DNA from: Lyngbya confervoides BDU141951 | Lineage (GTDB): Bacteria; Cyanobacteriota; Cyanobacteriia; Thermosynechococcales; Thermosynechococcaceae | DNA: 49,354 bases | Reading direction: 5' to 3' | Assembly: GCF_000817775.3 (NCBI RefSeq) | Contig: NZ_JTHE03000042.1 | Coordinates: 1-49,354 of the forward strand | Part shown: piece by piece, positions 33,645 through 43,107 of the stretch | Position numbering within the stretch: position 1 is the first letter of the stretch | Layout of the letters: each line of letters opens with the position of its first letter | Translations under genes and position numbers: made by a program | Notes under the pieces: generated by a model | Told to the model about the DNA's origin: nothing | The model's database searches: none | Seen by the model: only the letters and a program-made list of their open reading frames with translations

Positions 33645-34532
33645 ATGAGTAAACCCATCTACAAGCGGGTGGATGATCTGCCCACCAGCGGCATTAACAT
33701 CCTTGCCCTCCGTTCGCTAGATTTTGTGGTGCCAGGGGAATGGCAAAATTTGGTGGGCTTTGATAACACCATCAAAGCCGTGACAGGAGAGACGGACCCG
33801 GCCCTCATCAAGCAAATTGGTGAGCGGGCTGTTTACCTTTACAATGACAAATCCCAAGGCTACCAGCGTGCAATGTGGCTTTACGACAGTGTGGATAGCG
33901 CCTCCGGAGCCCTCGGGACAGCAGCCTTAGCCAATAAGGTGGGTCAGAAGGTTCCCCTATTGGGATTTATGAATAAGCTCACCCCCAAGCCCGAGAAGGC
34001 TCAGTCCATCGATCTGACCGTGAAGCTTGTGGTGGAACTCGTGGCCTTTTGCCAGATCAACGGGATCCCAGGAGACAGCATTGGCGACTTCGTAGCCGCC
34101 TTAGGCGACTACAGCGGAGAATCCTTGATGCGCATGGCGGCCCTGGTCTGCTTCGATGGCCTGGTGCCCCTGGGGCCTGACTTTATTCAGAAAGGAATTG
34201 ATGCCCTTGAGCGCCTTTCTCCTTCTGAACTCAAGCAGAATAAAACCTTCCAAGGCGTGAGTGAGCTGATTCCAGGGGGCAATCCGGCGGGTCAACAGGG
34301 ATTCATCCTCCAGAGTTTTGGCTCGGTCAAAGACTGGATGAGCCACTTTGTGACCTCTCGAGGCGTGACGCGAGAAGCGGTGATTGATCATCTCACCCGA
34401 TTTGTTGAGGTTACGGAAGATAAGGCTGACTACTTGGGCGCGTTTCTGGATATCGCAGCCAAGTATTACGGTCATACTGGCACCCAAACCTTAGCCCGTC
34501 GCCTAATTGAGCGGGCGGTCGCGGAACTATAG
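33645..34532 (+). CDS. Conserved hypothetical protein, 295 aa
   Basis: The protein is soluble and largely alpha-helical, without signal peptide or membrane helix. Notable stretches are TSGINILALRSLDFVVPGEW, KSQGYQRAMWLYDSVDSASG and AALGDYSGESLMRMAALVCFDG. I recognise it only as the kind of protein conserved in cyanobacteria without a function. It follows a 15-bp triple repeat in place of a normal ribosome-binding site. The stop overlaps the convergent gene by 6 bp. Confidence 0.6.
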   Translation: MSKPIYKRVDDLPTSGINILALRSLDFVVPGEWQNLVGFDNTIKAVTGETDPALIKQIGERAVYLYNDKSQGYQRAMWLYDSVDSASGALGTAALANKVGQKVPLLGFMNKLTPKPEKAQSIDLTVKLVVELVAFCQINGIPGDSIGDFVAALGDYSGESLMRMAALVCFDGLVPLGPDFIQKGIDALERLSPSELKQNKTFQGVSELIPGGNPAGQQGFILQSFGSVKDWMSHFVTSRGVTREAVIDHLTRFVEVTEDKADYLGAFLDIAAKYYGHTGTQTLARRLIERAVAEL

Positions 34533-35153
34533 ATCCGATCGGCTCTTCTGCCGAATCATGCGTCGGAGAGTTTTCGGGGGATAGAGGGTGGCCATGGCGG
34601 GGTAGGGAATCCATTCTCCATCGGGGGTAATGACGATCCAGTGACCGTTATCTTCCTTGCTGCCCACCACAATCCCGGCTTGATAGGCGAGGGAAAACCA
34701 GCGGGGAAAGGATTGATCCAGCCTGGTTTTGAGAACTAGCTGCTGGTTGACGACCTTGTAGCTGCGACCCACATAGCCGGTGCGATCGTACAGAAGTTGG
34801 TGGATATATTGATCCAGCTCCGCCTCGTCAGGGATGGTGGGCCGGTAAAAGTCCTTAATCTCTTCCTCAATGCCCAGCTCATTGAGTCGCTGGTGCAAGA
34901 GATCTTTATGGTCCGAGAAATAGGCGTCACGAGCGACTTCGTCGGTGAGAAATTTGAGAATAATGGTGGTGGGAACCCCCTGGATCGTGCCGTTGTGGAT
35001 AAACCAGTGTCCTCCGCCCCATCCCAACAGCAGCAGCAGCGCCAAGATGACCCCGTGCCCCATGGACCCTCGAGAACCGCGCCTTGTCCGCTGGCTGGAG
35101 GAAGGTCTGGAGACCCTGGAAGGGGTGTTGGTGGAGCGTTGATCCCAAGCCAT
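34527..35153 (-). CDS. Single-pass membrane protein of unknown function
   Basis: The 208-aa product has a basic, Ser/Arg-rich N-terminus (about 1-33), one transmembrane helix (about 35-52, GVILALLLLLGWGGGHWFI) and a soluble domain. The domain contains FLTDEVARDAYFSDHKDLLHQRLNELG-type helices, a YDRTGYVGRSYKVV segment and a C-terminal WIPYPAMATLYPPK. I do not recognise the family. A TTG at 35174 extends the frame; ATG 35153 (MAWDQRS) is preferred. It diverges from dnaG. Confidence 0.6.
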   Translation of the reverse strand: MAWDQRSTNTPSRVSRPSSSQRTRRGSRGSMGHGVILALLLLLGWGGGHWFIHNGTIQGVPTTIILKFLTDEVARDAYFSDHKDLLHQRLNELGIEEEIKDFYRPTIPDEAELDQYIHQLLYDRTGYVGRSYKVVNQQLVLKTRLDQSFPRWFSLAYQAGIVVGSKEDNGHWIVITPDGEWIPYPAMATLYPPKTLRRMIRQKSRSDL

Positions 35154-35350
35154 AACTATCGAGGGGTAAGACAACTCAAGGAAGGGGCTCTGACCGGAGC
35201 CGTTAAGCTGCTACAACCCAGGCAGGCCCCGTTCAAAAACCTCTGCTATGCTAGATTACCCAAGCTGAATTGGCGTGATCGCAATCACCGTTGCATGCTG
35301 GTTGACGCCCCCAGGCTCTATCGCTATTCCCGATCAATCCTCCCCGCCAC

Positions 35351-37426
35351 ATGAGTGTTCCTCGCCTTCATCCTGACACCATTGAGGCCGTTCGTCAGGC
35401 GGCTGATATTGTCGATGTGGTTTCTGAGCACGTTGTTTTAAAAAAGCAGGGGCGAGGGTTTAGCGGCTGCTGCCCATTCCACGACGACAAGTCTCCTAGC
35501 TTTTCGGTCAGTCCTGAAAAACAGTTTTACCACTGCTTTGGCTGCGGGGCTGGGGGGAACGTGTTTAAGTTTCTCATGGAGATCCAGCAACGCCCCTTTG
35601 CTGAGGTTGTCCTGGATCTAGCCCAGCGTTACCAGGTACCAGTCCAAACCCTGGAGCAGGAGGAGCGGCAATCGTTACAGCGTCAGCTCACGCTCCGGGA
35701 ACAGTTGTACGACGTGTTGGCCTTAGCCACCCGCTTCTATCAGCAGGCCCTGACTCAACCTCAGGGAAAAGGGGCTCTGGCCTACGCGCAGCATGAGCGT
35801 GGACTCAGTCAACAGACCCTCCTTCACTTTCAGATCGGCTATGCGCCGGACGGCTGGCAGACCCTGTATGAGGCCCTGGTTCAGCAAAAGCGCATCCCAG
35901 CGACCCTGGTGGAACAGGCCGGCTTAATTGTGCCGCGTCGTCAGGGGGAAGGATATTACGATCGATTTCGCGATCGCCTGATGATCCCCATCCATGACAC
36001 CCAAGGGCGGGTGGTGGGCTTTGGGAGCCGCACCTTGACAGGGGAAGAGCCAAAATATTTAAACTCGCCAGAAACCGAGCTGTTTAATAAGCGCAAGCTT
36101 TTGTTTGGTCTGGACAAGGCTCGTAAAAGTATTGTTCAAGAAGACCGCGCCATTGTGGTAGAAGGCTACTTCGATGTGATTGCGCTCCATGCGGCTGGCA
36201 TTGAAAATGCCGTGGGCTCGATGGGGACCGCGTTGACCCGCGATCAGGTGCGGCTGCTGCTGCGCTATAGCGAGTCAAAGCAGGTTGTCCTCAATTTTGA
36301 TGCGGATGCCGCTGGCAGTAAGGCGGCGGAGCGGGCAATTGCAGAGGTTGAGGATCTGGCCTACCGGGGAGATGTGCAGCTGCGAATTTTAAATTTGCCC
36401 AATGGGAAGGATGCCGATGAATATTTGCAAGCGTACAGCGCCGATGACTATTTTGCTCTCCTAGAGGAGGCTCCCCTCTGGGTAGACTGGCAAATTGAGG
36501 CCGCTATTCGACGCCAGGATTTAAGCCAGGCTGATCAGTTTCAGCAAGCCTCGCAGGACATTGCCGCAATTTTGGGAAAGCTGCCCAATGCGGCCTTACG
36601 CACCCATTATGTTCATCAATGCGCCCAACTCTTGAGTCAGGGCGATCCGCGTATGACTCTGCAGCTAGAGGAAGCGCTCTTAACCCAGGTGCGGGGTCAG
36701 CGCTGGCATGGGCGATCGCAAAAGTGGCAGCGTCCGGCGGACTATACCCTGCGCGAGGCGGCAGAAGAGCAGCTATTGCGCATTTACCTGCACTGTCCAG
36801 AGGTGCGCTTTGAGGTACGAGACGCCCTGCGGCAGAGAGATGTGGAGTTCTGTCTTTCCCACCATCGCTTTCTATGGCGAGAGATTTTGGCGATTGAGCA
36901 GGAGTTTTCCCAAATCCCTGTCGATCTGGGAGATCAAATCCACCCCGAACTGGCCATTCTTCCAGAGGCGTTTGACCTGGTGGCAGTCCTGTGGGATCTG
37001 GGCACCAAATTTCCCACCGAAGTTCAGCAGATTCAGCATCTGCTGTATTTGGATGAGCGTGCCCAGTTGGATATTCTGCGGCCTAAACTGGCAATTCAAG
37101 CCGCCAGCGCGAGCTTAGAGCGCATTATCTGTGAAAAGCGTTGTCGCCACCTTTTAAATATGTGGGATGCAGCGGTGCGAACAGCCAAACAATCCTGGCC
37201 AGAAACGCCGCTGTTTACCGCCTACCTGCAAAATATTCTGACGGAAGAGACTGAGCATATCTCAGCCTTATTGGTGGAAGAGCATGGCTGCTTGCAGGAG
37301 CTGGAAGAACTCAAGCGACTTTACTACCAGGAAAAGCAGTATCTGCAGCAGCTTGACCAGCAGCGGCGCTTTAGTATGCGAGATCTGACCACCCTCATGG
37401 ACGATGACAGGCTGTTTCTCAATTAG
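35351..37426 (+). CDS. dnaG: DNA primase DnaG
   Basis: The 691-aa primase synthesises RNA primers for chromosomal replication. The N-terminal CHC2 zinc finger is complete: C41, H44, C62 and C65 within CPFHDDKSP…FYHCFGCGAGG. The RNA polymerase domain has GFGSRTL and the TOPRIM acidic motif VVEGYFDVIAL, followed by NFDADAAG, which supplies the metal-binding aspartates. The C-terminal third (from about 440) is the helicase-interaction region and is somewhat longer than in E. coli (581 aa total), as is usual for cyanobacteria. No strong Shine-Dalgarno precedes ATG 35351. Confidence 0.96.
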   Translation: MSVPRLHPDTIEAVRQAADIVDVVSEHVVLKKQGRGFSGCCPFHDDKSPSFSVSPEKQFYHCFGCGAGGNVFKFLMEIQQRPFAEVVLDLAQRYQVPVQTLEQEERQSLQRQLTLREQLYDVLALATRFYQQALTQPQGKGALAYAQHERGLSQQTLLHFQIGYAPDGWQTLYEALVQQKRIPATLVEQAGLIVPRRQGEGYYDRFRDRLMIPIHDTQGRVVGFGSRTLTGEEPKYLNSPETELFNKRKLLFGLDKARKSIVQEDRAIVVEGYFDVIALHAAGIENAVGSMGTALTRDQVRLLLRYSESKQVVLNFDADAAGSKAAERAIAEVEDLAYRGDVQLRILNLPNGKDADEYLQAYSADDYFALLEEAPLWVDWQIEAAIRRQDLSQADQFQQASQDIAAILGKLPNAALRTHYVHQCAQLLSQGDPRMTLQLEEALLTQVRGQRWHGRSQKWQRPADYTLREAAEEQLLRIYLHCPEVRFEVRDALRQRDVEFCLSHHRFLWREILAIEQEFSQIPVDLGDQIHPELAILPEAFDLVAVLWDLGTKFPTEVQQIQHLLYLDERAQLDILRPKLAIQAASASLERIICEKRCRHLLNMWDAAVRTAKQSWPETPLFTAYLQNILTEETEHISALLVEEHGCLQELEELKRLYYQEKQYLQQLDQQRRFSMRDLTTLMDDDRLFLN

Positions 37427-37461
37427 GCGCGAGGGAACAGTCCTGTCCATTTTAGGGGGGC

Positions 37462-39138
37462 TCAAGCCGCCAGCCCAGGCCGATGCTGCTTGGGCAGCCA
37501 AACCGTGACCGCCGTGTAATGTCCTAGTTCGCTGTCCAGGGCGATGGTGCCCTGGTGAAGGGCGGTACAGGCCTTGGCAATGGATAGTCCCAGCCCTGTG
37601 CCTGGAATGGAGTCCACATTGCTGCCCCGAGAAAAGGATTGGAAAACTTGGGCCAAATCTACGGGGGGAATGCCAATGCCCTGATCTCGCACCTGAATCG
37701 TGACGCCTATTTCGTCCCCGCCCATCCGAATCTGTACGGGAGACGGCTGGTTGGAATATTTGAGCGCGTTAGAAATAATATTGCCGAAAATTTGCTTCAG
37801 CAACCCAATATCGCCCCAAAAGTGGCTACAGTCTCCCTGAATCTCCAGATCAAAACCATGGGATACCTCCGCCAGCATGGAATATTCTTCGATGAGGCTG
37901 CGCAGGAAGTGTTCAAGGTCGATGGGGAAGGGCTTAAATTGAATTTGCCCCAACTCAACCTGGTTCACCACTAACATGTCATCGACCAGCTGACGCAGAT
38001 GGCGAGCTTGCTGCATAATCAGGTGGAGAAGCCGCTGCTGCTTGGAAACTTCAAGGCGGGGTCCGTGCCTTTCCAGGGTGGCGGCGGAGGCCAAAATTGA
38101 GGTAATGGGTGTGCGGTACTCGTGGGAGACGGTGGCCACAATATGGGACTTGAATTGGTTGAGTTCCTGCTCCTTGAGCAGTGCACATTGGGTTTGGGTC
38201 AGCAGCTCGGACTGCTGAATGGCGATCGCCAGATGAACGCAGAGTTCTTCTAAAACCTTCTTTTCAGGGTCAGACCAGGATCGCTGGCTTTGGCACTGAT
38301 GCACCATTAAGGTGCCCCAAACCTGAGACTGCCCAGCCTTCTCCACCTGAATGGGCAGTCCCAAAAGAGACTGCACCTGCAAAACTGCGAGCAGGTCTTG
38401 TTCTTCAGGGTCTAGGGGAGCAGTGGATACATCCTGAATTTCTAGCAGGCCTTGGGCAGGACGCTGCTGGAGGTGTTGGGCCAGAGCGGTGGGCCAGAGC
38501 GGTTGGGGCGAAACGATCTCTAGGGCGGCCGGGAATCCCGGCGCAACCGATTCGGCCAGCACCTGAAGGGCTGTATCGGTGAGCAAGCGGTAAACGACCA
38601 CGCGATCGCTCTTGAGCAGCTGCCGAATTTCTGAAACACTCGTAGCCAGAATCTGGTCTAAATCTAAGGAGTCGCGAATGCGCAGGGCCGAGGTCGCAAT
38701 GAGCCGTTGGCGCTCCTGGGACTGATACAGTTGCAGACGCAGCTGCACTTGTTCAAAGGCAATCTGGATGGCATGGTGCAAAGATTCTGGGGTGAGGGAC
38801 TGTTTCACCAGATAGTCCTGCGCGCCCTGGCGCAGGGCCTTGACTGCAACTGCTTCGTTGCCGTAGGCCGTCAACATAATTACCGCACAGGCCGGACCAT
38901 GAAGGGATTGCCATTGGGATAAAAACTCTAGACCATTGGCATCGGGCAGATCATAGTCTAGCAGTACCAGATCAAACTGTTGCTGGTGGCAGACCTTGAA
39001 CCCTTCCTCCGCGGATTCAGCCGTAACGACTTGATAGCGATAGTCCCGGCAATAGGTTGACGCTCGGAGGTATCGACAGTAGACTTCTCGATCCTCTTCA
39101 CAATCGTCAACAATTAGAACCATCCTAGGAACTCGCAT
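37462..39138 (-). CDS. Hybrid receiver-GAF-histidine kinase
   Basis: The 558-aa soluble protein starts at ATG 39138 (MRVPRMVLIVDD); the longer frame to 39195 adds residues before the receiver fold and is less likely. In order it has a receiver domain (phosphoacceptor Asp in LVLLDYDLPDANG, Lys in DYLVKQ), a GAF domain (about 160-310, LDQILATSVSEIRQLLKSDRVVVYRLL, phytochrome-type but without a clear bilin Cys), a HisKA H-box SHEYRTPIT and a HATPase domain (NIISNALKYS, RDQGIGIP, GTGLGLSIAK). It lies 131 bp downstream of the Rcp1-like gene, so it likely receives or relays the phytochrome signal. It is convergent with dnaG. Confidence 0.88.
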   Translation of the reverse strand: MRVPRMVLIVDDCEEDREVYCRYLRASTYCRDYRYQVVTAESAEEGFKVCHQQQFDLVLLDYDLPDANGLEFLSQWQSLHGPACAVIMLTAYGNEAVAVKALRQGAQDYLVKQSLTPESLHHAIQIAFEQVQLRLQLYQSQERQRLIATSALRIRDSLDLDQILATSVSEIRQLLKSDRVVVYRLLTDTALQVLAESVAPGFPAALEIVSPQPLWPTALAQHLQQRPAQGLLEIQDVSTAPLDPEEQDLLAVLQVQSLLGLPIQVEKAGQSQVWGTLMVHQCQSQRSWSDPEKKVLEELCVHLAIAIQQSELLTQTQCALLKEQELNQFKSHIVATVSHEYRTPITSILASAATLERHGPRLEVSKQQRLLHLIMQQARHLRQLVDDMLVVNQVELGQIQFKPFPIDLEHFLRSLIEEYSMLAEVSHGFDLEIQGDCSHFWGDIGLLKQIFGNIISNALKYSNQPSPVQIRMGGDEIGVTIQVRDQGIGIPPVDLAQVFQSFSRGSNVDSIPGTGLGLSIAKACTALHQGTIALDSELGHYTAVTVWLPKQHRPGLAA

Positions 39139-39269
39139 AGTCTCTAGTGTACGGCACCCATGAATCTTTACGATGTAACCCAGGTGAACCAGCACAGCGA
39201 TTCACCATCAGGGCTGAGGGAGGATTATCCAACCTGCTTCAAACCTGCTTCGGGGGGAGGACCACAAGA

Positions 39270-39737
39270 TTAGACGGACTTGAACCTTAGCCCCTCCTGG
39301 GGAATGACGTTGCTTCGAAGCCAGTAATCCACAAATGCCTGGATGGTTTCCACGAGTTTGGGATAGCTCACAGGCTTGATGAGGTAGCCGTTGGCTCCCT
39401 TGAGGTAGCAAAATTCAACGTCCTGGGGATTATTAGAGGTGGTGAAAATGACCACGGGGATGTCTGTAGAGGATTCATGCTGCTTGATCTGCTCCAGGAC
39501 TTCTCGCCCATCAGTTCCGGGCAAATTGAGATCCAATAGAATGACGGCCGGTCGCTGGGGGAGGGATAAACTGCTGGAGTCCCCTTCTCCAAAGATAAAA
39601 TCCAGGGCCTCATCCCCGTCTAAACAGCGATAAATTGGATTTTGTACCGACATCTGCTGCATCAACCGCTCCAGCACTACAAAATCTTCGTCGCTATCCT
39701 CAACAATCAATAACGGATTATTAAAGACCTGGGTCAT
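39270..39737 (-). CDS. Rcp1-like single-domain response regulator
   Basis: The 155-aa receiver-only protein has the acidic pocket at E13/D14, the phosphoacceptor in VILLDLNLPG (D69), the conserved Thr in VVIFTTSN and the Lys in YLIKPVSYP. There is no output domain. The layout, length and position 91 bp after a phytochrome gene match Rcp1, the phosphoacceptor of cyanobacterial phytochrome Cph1. It probably moves phosphate from the phytochrome to a downstream partner such as the hybrid kinase encoded next. Confidence 0.9.
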   Translation of the reverse strand: MTQVFNNPLLIVEDSDEDFVVLERLMQQMSVQNPIYRCLDGDEALDFIFGEGDSSSLSLPQRPAVILLDLNLPGTDGREVLEQIKQHESSTDIPVVIFTTSNNPQDVEFCYLKGANGYLIKPVSYPKLVETIQAFVDYWLRSNVIPQEGLRFKSV

Positions 39738-39828
39738 TCCTTCTTTATGGCAAGCCGAGACGATTACAAAAATTTACAAAACAGCCTAGCGAATAAACCG
39801 AGATTTTCAGAGCTTCTTAATATTTTTC

Positions 39829-42135
39829 TTAGGTTAAGGTAAACCAAAAGGTGGATCCCTGGCCCACCTGGGATTCGACCCACACCATGCCGCCATGGCG
39901 CTCCACGATCTTTTTAACAATGGTGAGCCCTGCGCCTGTCCCCCCACCAAAGCGATGGCGAGAATGCAGGCGCTTGAAAAGTCTAAAAATCGTTTGTCGA
40001 TGGTGGGGACGAATGCCAATTCCATTATCCCGAACATAGAGCAACATTTTTCCACGAATGCTGGATTTGGGGATGCTGCCGAGGGCGTAGGGGGCCATTT
40101 CCCCAGGCAGGACATATCCAACCTCAACGACTTTAAGGTCCGCTTCGTTGTATTTAAGGGCATTGCTGATGAGATTGGAAAACAATTCGTTCAACAGTAG
40201 CTTGTCCGCGCGCACTCTAGGCAGCGATCGCGGAATTTGAAGGTCAAAGGTCAGGTTGGGGCGGCTCATCCTCATCAATTCTGAAACGGATTGCACCACG
40301 AGGTTGAGGTCAACCTCCCGGATATTTAAATCCGTTTGGCGCATCTGGGAAAACTTCAGCAACGCATCAATAAGCTGGTCCATCCGCCGCGTCAGGCGAA
40401 GTAGGGCTTTCATGCGGTCGATGCCAGCTTCATCCAGGACCTCTGCATAATCTTCCAGCAAGAAGGTGGTGTAGTTGTAAATGCCCCGTAGCGGCTCCTT
40501 GAGATCGTGGGAGGCGGCGTAGGTAAAGGAAGAGAGTTCCTCGTTGCTCCGGGCTAACTCTTGGTTAATCTGGGCTAATTCATCGGCTTTTCGCAGGGCA
40601 ATCCCTGAAATTGCGGCTCGGAGCCCCAGCGCGTTTTCCACTTCTGAGGGTTGCCAGGGAACGGCGGTGTGCTGAATGAGTTCTTGCCAACGGGCAAAGG
40701 ATTGGCGCGGCCCCATCTGTCCAGGGGGGGGGATTTGACCTGCCTTGGCCGGATTTTCGGCCCAGTGAACCGTTTGTACCACTTCGGGACGAAACCAAAG
40801 CATTGAGAACTTTTGGGTTTCGGAAATCTTGAGCAAAAGCACCCCTGAAGCTTTATCGGCATAGGCTTGGGCGGGGGGAAAACAGTGCGGGAGTTCATGG
40901 GTGTGAAAAATAAACTCTTGCACTTGCGGATCGGCCCACTGCAGCAGGGCAAACACCTCCTCCGCCTCCGGGGTTTCTCCGACGAGGGTAATACCATTGC
41001 CCAGACAAATTGCAGCGCCTTGGGCGCGAACCAGCTCTAGAATTTTCAAGTCCGGCTGCATGAGGACTTCGCTAAATCGTTCAGATTCTGAGAGCGATTG
41101 AATCAGCCGGGTTTGCAGGTGCTTCAGGTGAGTTTGGTATGTGACGGTTTCAGCGCTAATGAGAGTGGATAGGGTAGCAGACAGATGCTGGCCCAGTAAT
41201 GAGACCTGATGACGCTGAGCCATGGAAACTTGACCGGGCTGGGGATGATGACAGGTCATCAGTCCCCAGAGCTGCCGATTGACCCGGATGGGAACCACCA
41301 GCAAAGCCCGCACCCCCATATTCTGGTGATAGGCTCGGCAACAGTCATCCACACTCCGTAAGCTAGCGCCACTGAGGTCCAGAGGAGTCTCCAGCAAATG
41401 CGAATGATGGGGGATGAGGGGAACCGATGGAGCCATCAGATCGGGAATGTAGCGCAGCATGCCTTGGAGATAGAGCCGCCGCGCAACCTCAGGCACATCG
41501 GTTGCTGGAAAATGCAGCCCTTGATACGCGATCGCGCCTTGGGTAGGTTTGACCTCTGCCACCACTTCACCAGCGCCCTGACTGTCAAACCGGTAGGCCA
41601 TGACCCGCTCAAAGTCGGTGAGGGTTTGGAGAGATTGCACCGCCACAAGCAACAGTTCATCAACGCTGCAGGCCTGGTGGATCTGGTGAAACAGGGCCTG
41701 GAGTTGGGCGGTGAGCCTCAGGGTGGATTGGGGCAGGGCGGGCTCTAGCTCCAGGATGACTCCTTGGGAAGCAGGATGGGCGCTGAGATCCACTGTTTGG
41801 GATCGATCCCAACTCGATCGATCTAGCCCAGCGCAGGGGTCAGACCACTGCAGCGTCGTGCAGTCACAGTAGTTCGCGCCTCCAGGGGCTTGAAATCTTT
41901 GACGAATCTGACCCAGGGTTGCCGGGGAAAACAGCCGTCCCAGGGGCTGCCCCAACAGATGCGCCGGGGAGATGCCTAAAAAATGAGGGAGATTCTCGCT
42001 AACCCACTCAATCCTTCCCTCCAGGGTCGGAACCCACATCAGCATGCCGTGGGGCTGAATGGTGCCGGGACAGCGCAGCCCGGCATCATCCACATAATTC
42101 GAGACGAAACTCGGGCGATCGCCAGCTCGGGACAT
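39829..42135 (-). CDS. Phytochrome-type sensor histidine kinase (PAS-GAF-PHY-HisKA-HATPase)
   Basis: The 768-aa red/far-red-type photoreceptor has a PAS domain with IQPHG (26-30). Its GAF domain (about 145-320) has FPATDVP (209-215, the chromophore-contacting Asp motif) and LRSVDDCC (259-266). C265 aligns with the bilin-binding Cys of Cph1, but the following conserved His is Cys266. The PHY domain has the tongue motif PRQSF (476-480), while the WGG part reads WAE. The kinase has H543 in ASHDLKEPLR, NLISNALKYN, RDNGIGI and GTGAGLTI. Rcp1-like and hybrid-kinase genes follow on the same strand. It resembles Cph1 overall, but the altered pocket leaves its spectral properties open. Confidence 0.92.
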   Translation of the reverse strand: MSRAGDRPSFVSNYVDDAGLRCPGTIQPHGMLMWVPTLEGRIEWVSENLPHFLGISPAHLLGQPLGRLFSPATLGQIRQRFQAPGGANYCDCTTLQWSDPCAGLDRSSWDRSQTVDLSAHPASQGVILELEPALPQSTLRLTAQLQALFHQIHQACSVDELLLVAVQSLQTLTDFERVMAYRFDSQGAGEVVAEVKPTQGAIAYQGLHFPATDVPEVARRLYLQGMLRYIPDLMAPSVPLIPHHSHLLETPLDLSGASLRSVDDCCRAYHQNMGVRALLVVPIRVNRQLWGLMTCHHPQPGQVSMAQRHQVSLLGQHLSATLSTLISAETVTYQTHLKHLQTRLIQSLSESERFSEVLMQPDLKILELVRAQGAAICLGNGITLVGETPEAEEVFALLQWADPQVQEFIFHTHELPHCFPPAQAYADKASGVLLLKISETQKFSMLWFRPEVVQTVHWAENPAKAGQIPPPGQMGPRQSFARWQELIQHTAVPWQPSEVENALGLRAAISGIALRKADELAQINQELARSNEELSSFTYAASHDLKEPLRGIYNYTTFLLEDYAEVLDEAGIDRMKALLRLTRRMDQLIDALLKFSQMRQTDLNIREVDLNLVVQSVSELMRMSRPNLTFDLQIPRSLPRVRADKLLLNELFSNLISNALKYNEADLKVVEVGYVLPGEMAPYALGSIPKSSIRGKMLLYVRDNGIGIRPHHRQTIFRLFKRLHSRHRFGGGTGAGLTIVKKIVERHGGMVWVESQVGQGSTFWFTLT

Positions 42136-42226
42136 GGGTGTTAGACTCGGAGCAATGACTCTAACTGTAGGGGGTCAGGTTTCCGTCTGTTAATGGATTT
42201 TTGATAAACCGATACATTTCGAGCCC

Positions 42227-42970
42227 ATGGGGAAAAAGTCCAACGCTGCTGTGCCCAACCACCAGCCCCCAAGGCCTGGCGACGCCCCTACCCCGTGGCA
42301 GAAGCTGACCTATCCCATTGCCCAGCGTTATGACCGCGAATATCGAGGACAGGCCTTTGACCTGCCTGCGGAGGTGGAGGCGATGGCCATCTTTCAGGAC
42401 TGGGCCAGCGGCAAGCTCCAAAACCAGACTGCCTCCCCCTTTTGGGATCTGTATCAGCCCAAGAAGAATCAGGTGTGGCTTGATATTGGCTGCGGCCTGA
42501 GCTTTTTGATTTACCCCTGGCGGGACTGGAATGCCTCGTTCTATGGTCAAGATGTCAGTTCCTTTGTCTGTGAGGTGTTGCGAAGCCGGGGTCCGCAGCT
42601 AAACTCTAAGCTCTTTAAGGGCGTGCAGTTGGGCGGCGGGCATCAGTTACCCTACCCAGACCAAAGCTTTGATGGCATCGTGGCCACGGGCTGGAGTGGA
42701 TATTTTGACGTTGATTATTGGGCGCAGGTGTTCCCAGCGATGAAGCGCGTACTCAAGCCAGGTGGTACAGTTTTACTGGATATTGTGAACCCAGCCAATG
42801 AGTTGGCTGAGGACTGGGCCATTTTGGAGACCTACCTGGGCGCTGAGGTCATTTTGCAGAGCCTTGAGGAGTGGCATCAGCAGATAAAATCCTGGGGTGG
42901 CAAAATTGTCAAAACCCGAGAGGGGAAGCTGTTTAATCTGTATCTGATCCGCTTCCCAGCAGTGGCGTAA
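42227..42970 (+). CDS. SAM-dependent class I methyltransferase
   Basis: The 247-aa protein has a Rossmann-fold methyltransferase core: VWLDIGCGLSFL (about 83-94, motif I), FYGQDVSSF (motif II), LPYPDQSFDGIVATG (motif III/IV) and RVLKPGGTVLLDI (motif V). The N-terminus has a Pro-rich tract. The acceptor cannot be deduced. It is divergent from the phytochrome gene across about 90 bp, so the two may share regulatory DNA. Confidence 0.85.
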   Translation: MGKKSNAAVPNHQPPRPGDAPTPWQKLTYPIAQRYDREYRGQAFDLPAEVEAMAIFQDWASGKLQNQTASPFWDLYQPKKNQVWLDIGCGLSFLIYPWRDWNASFYGQDVSSFVCEVLRSRGPQLNSKLFKGVQLGGGHQLPYPDQSFDGIVATGWSGYFDVDYWAQVFPAMKRVLKPGGTVLLDIVNPANELAEDWAILETYLGAEVILQSLEEWHQQIKSWGGKIVKTREGKLFNLYLIRFPAVA

Positions 42971-43107
42971 CGGCGGGGCGTCACCGCTCAACCTCAAAGC
43001 TCCCCTGCCGCAACCCCTGGGCAGACTTCTCGCAATAAAGTTAAAGATTTCAGAAGAGACCCAAAAGCCTGGCTATGATTGGACATAGCGCTCGCATTGG
43101 TTGACCT

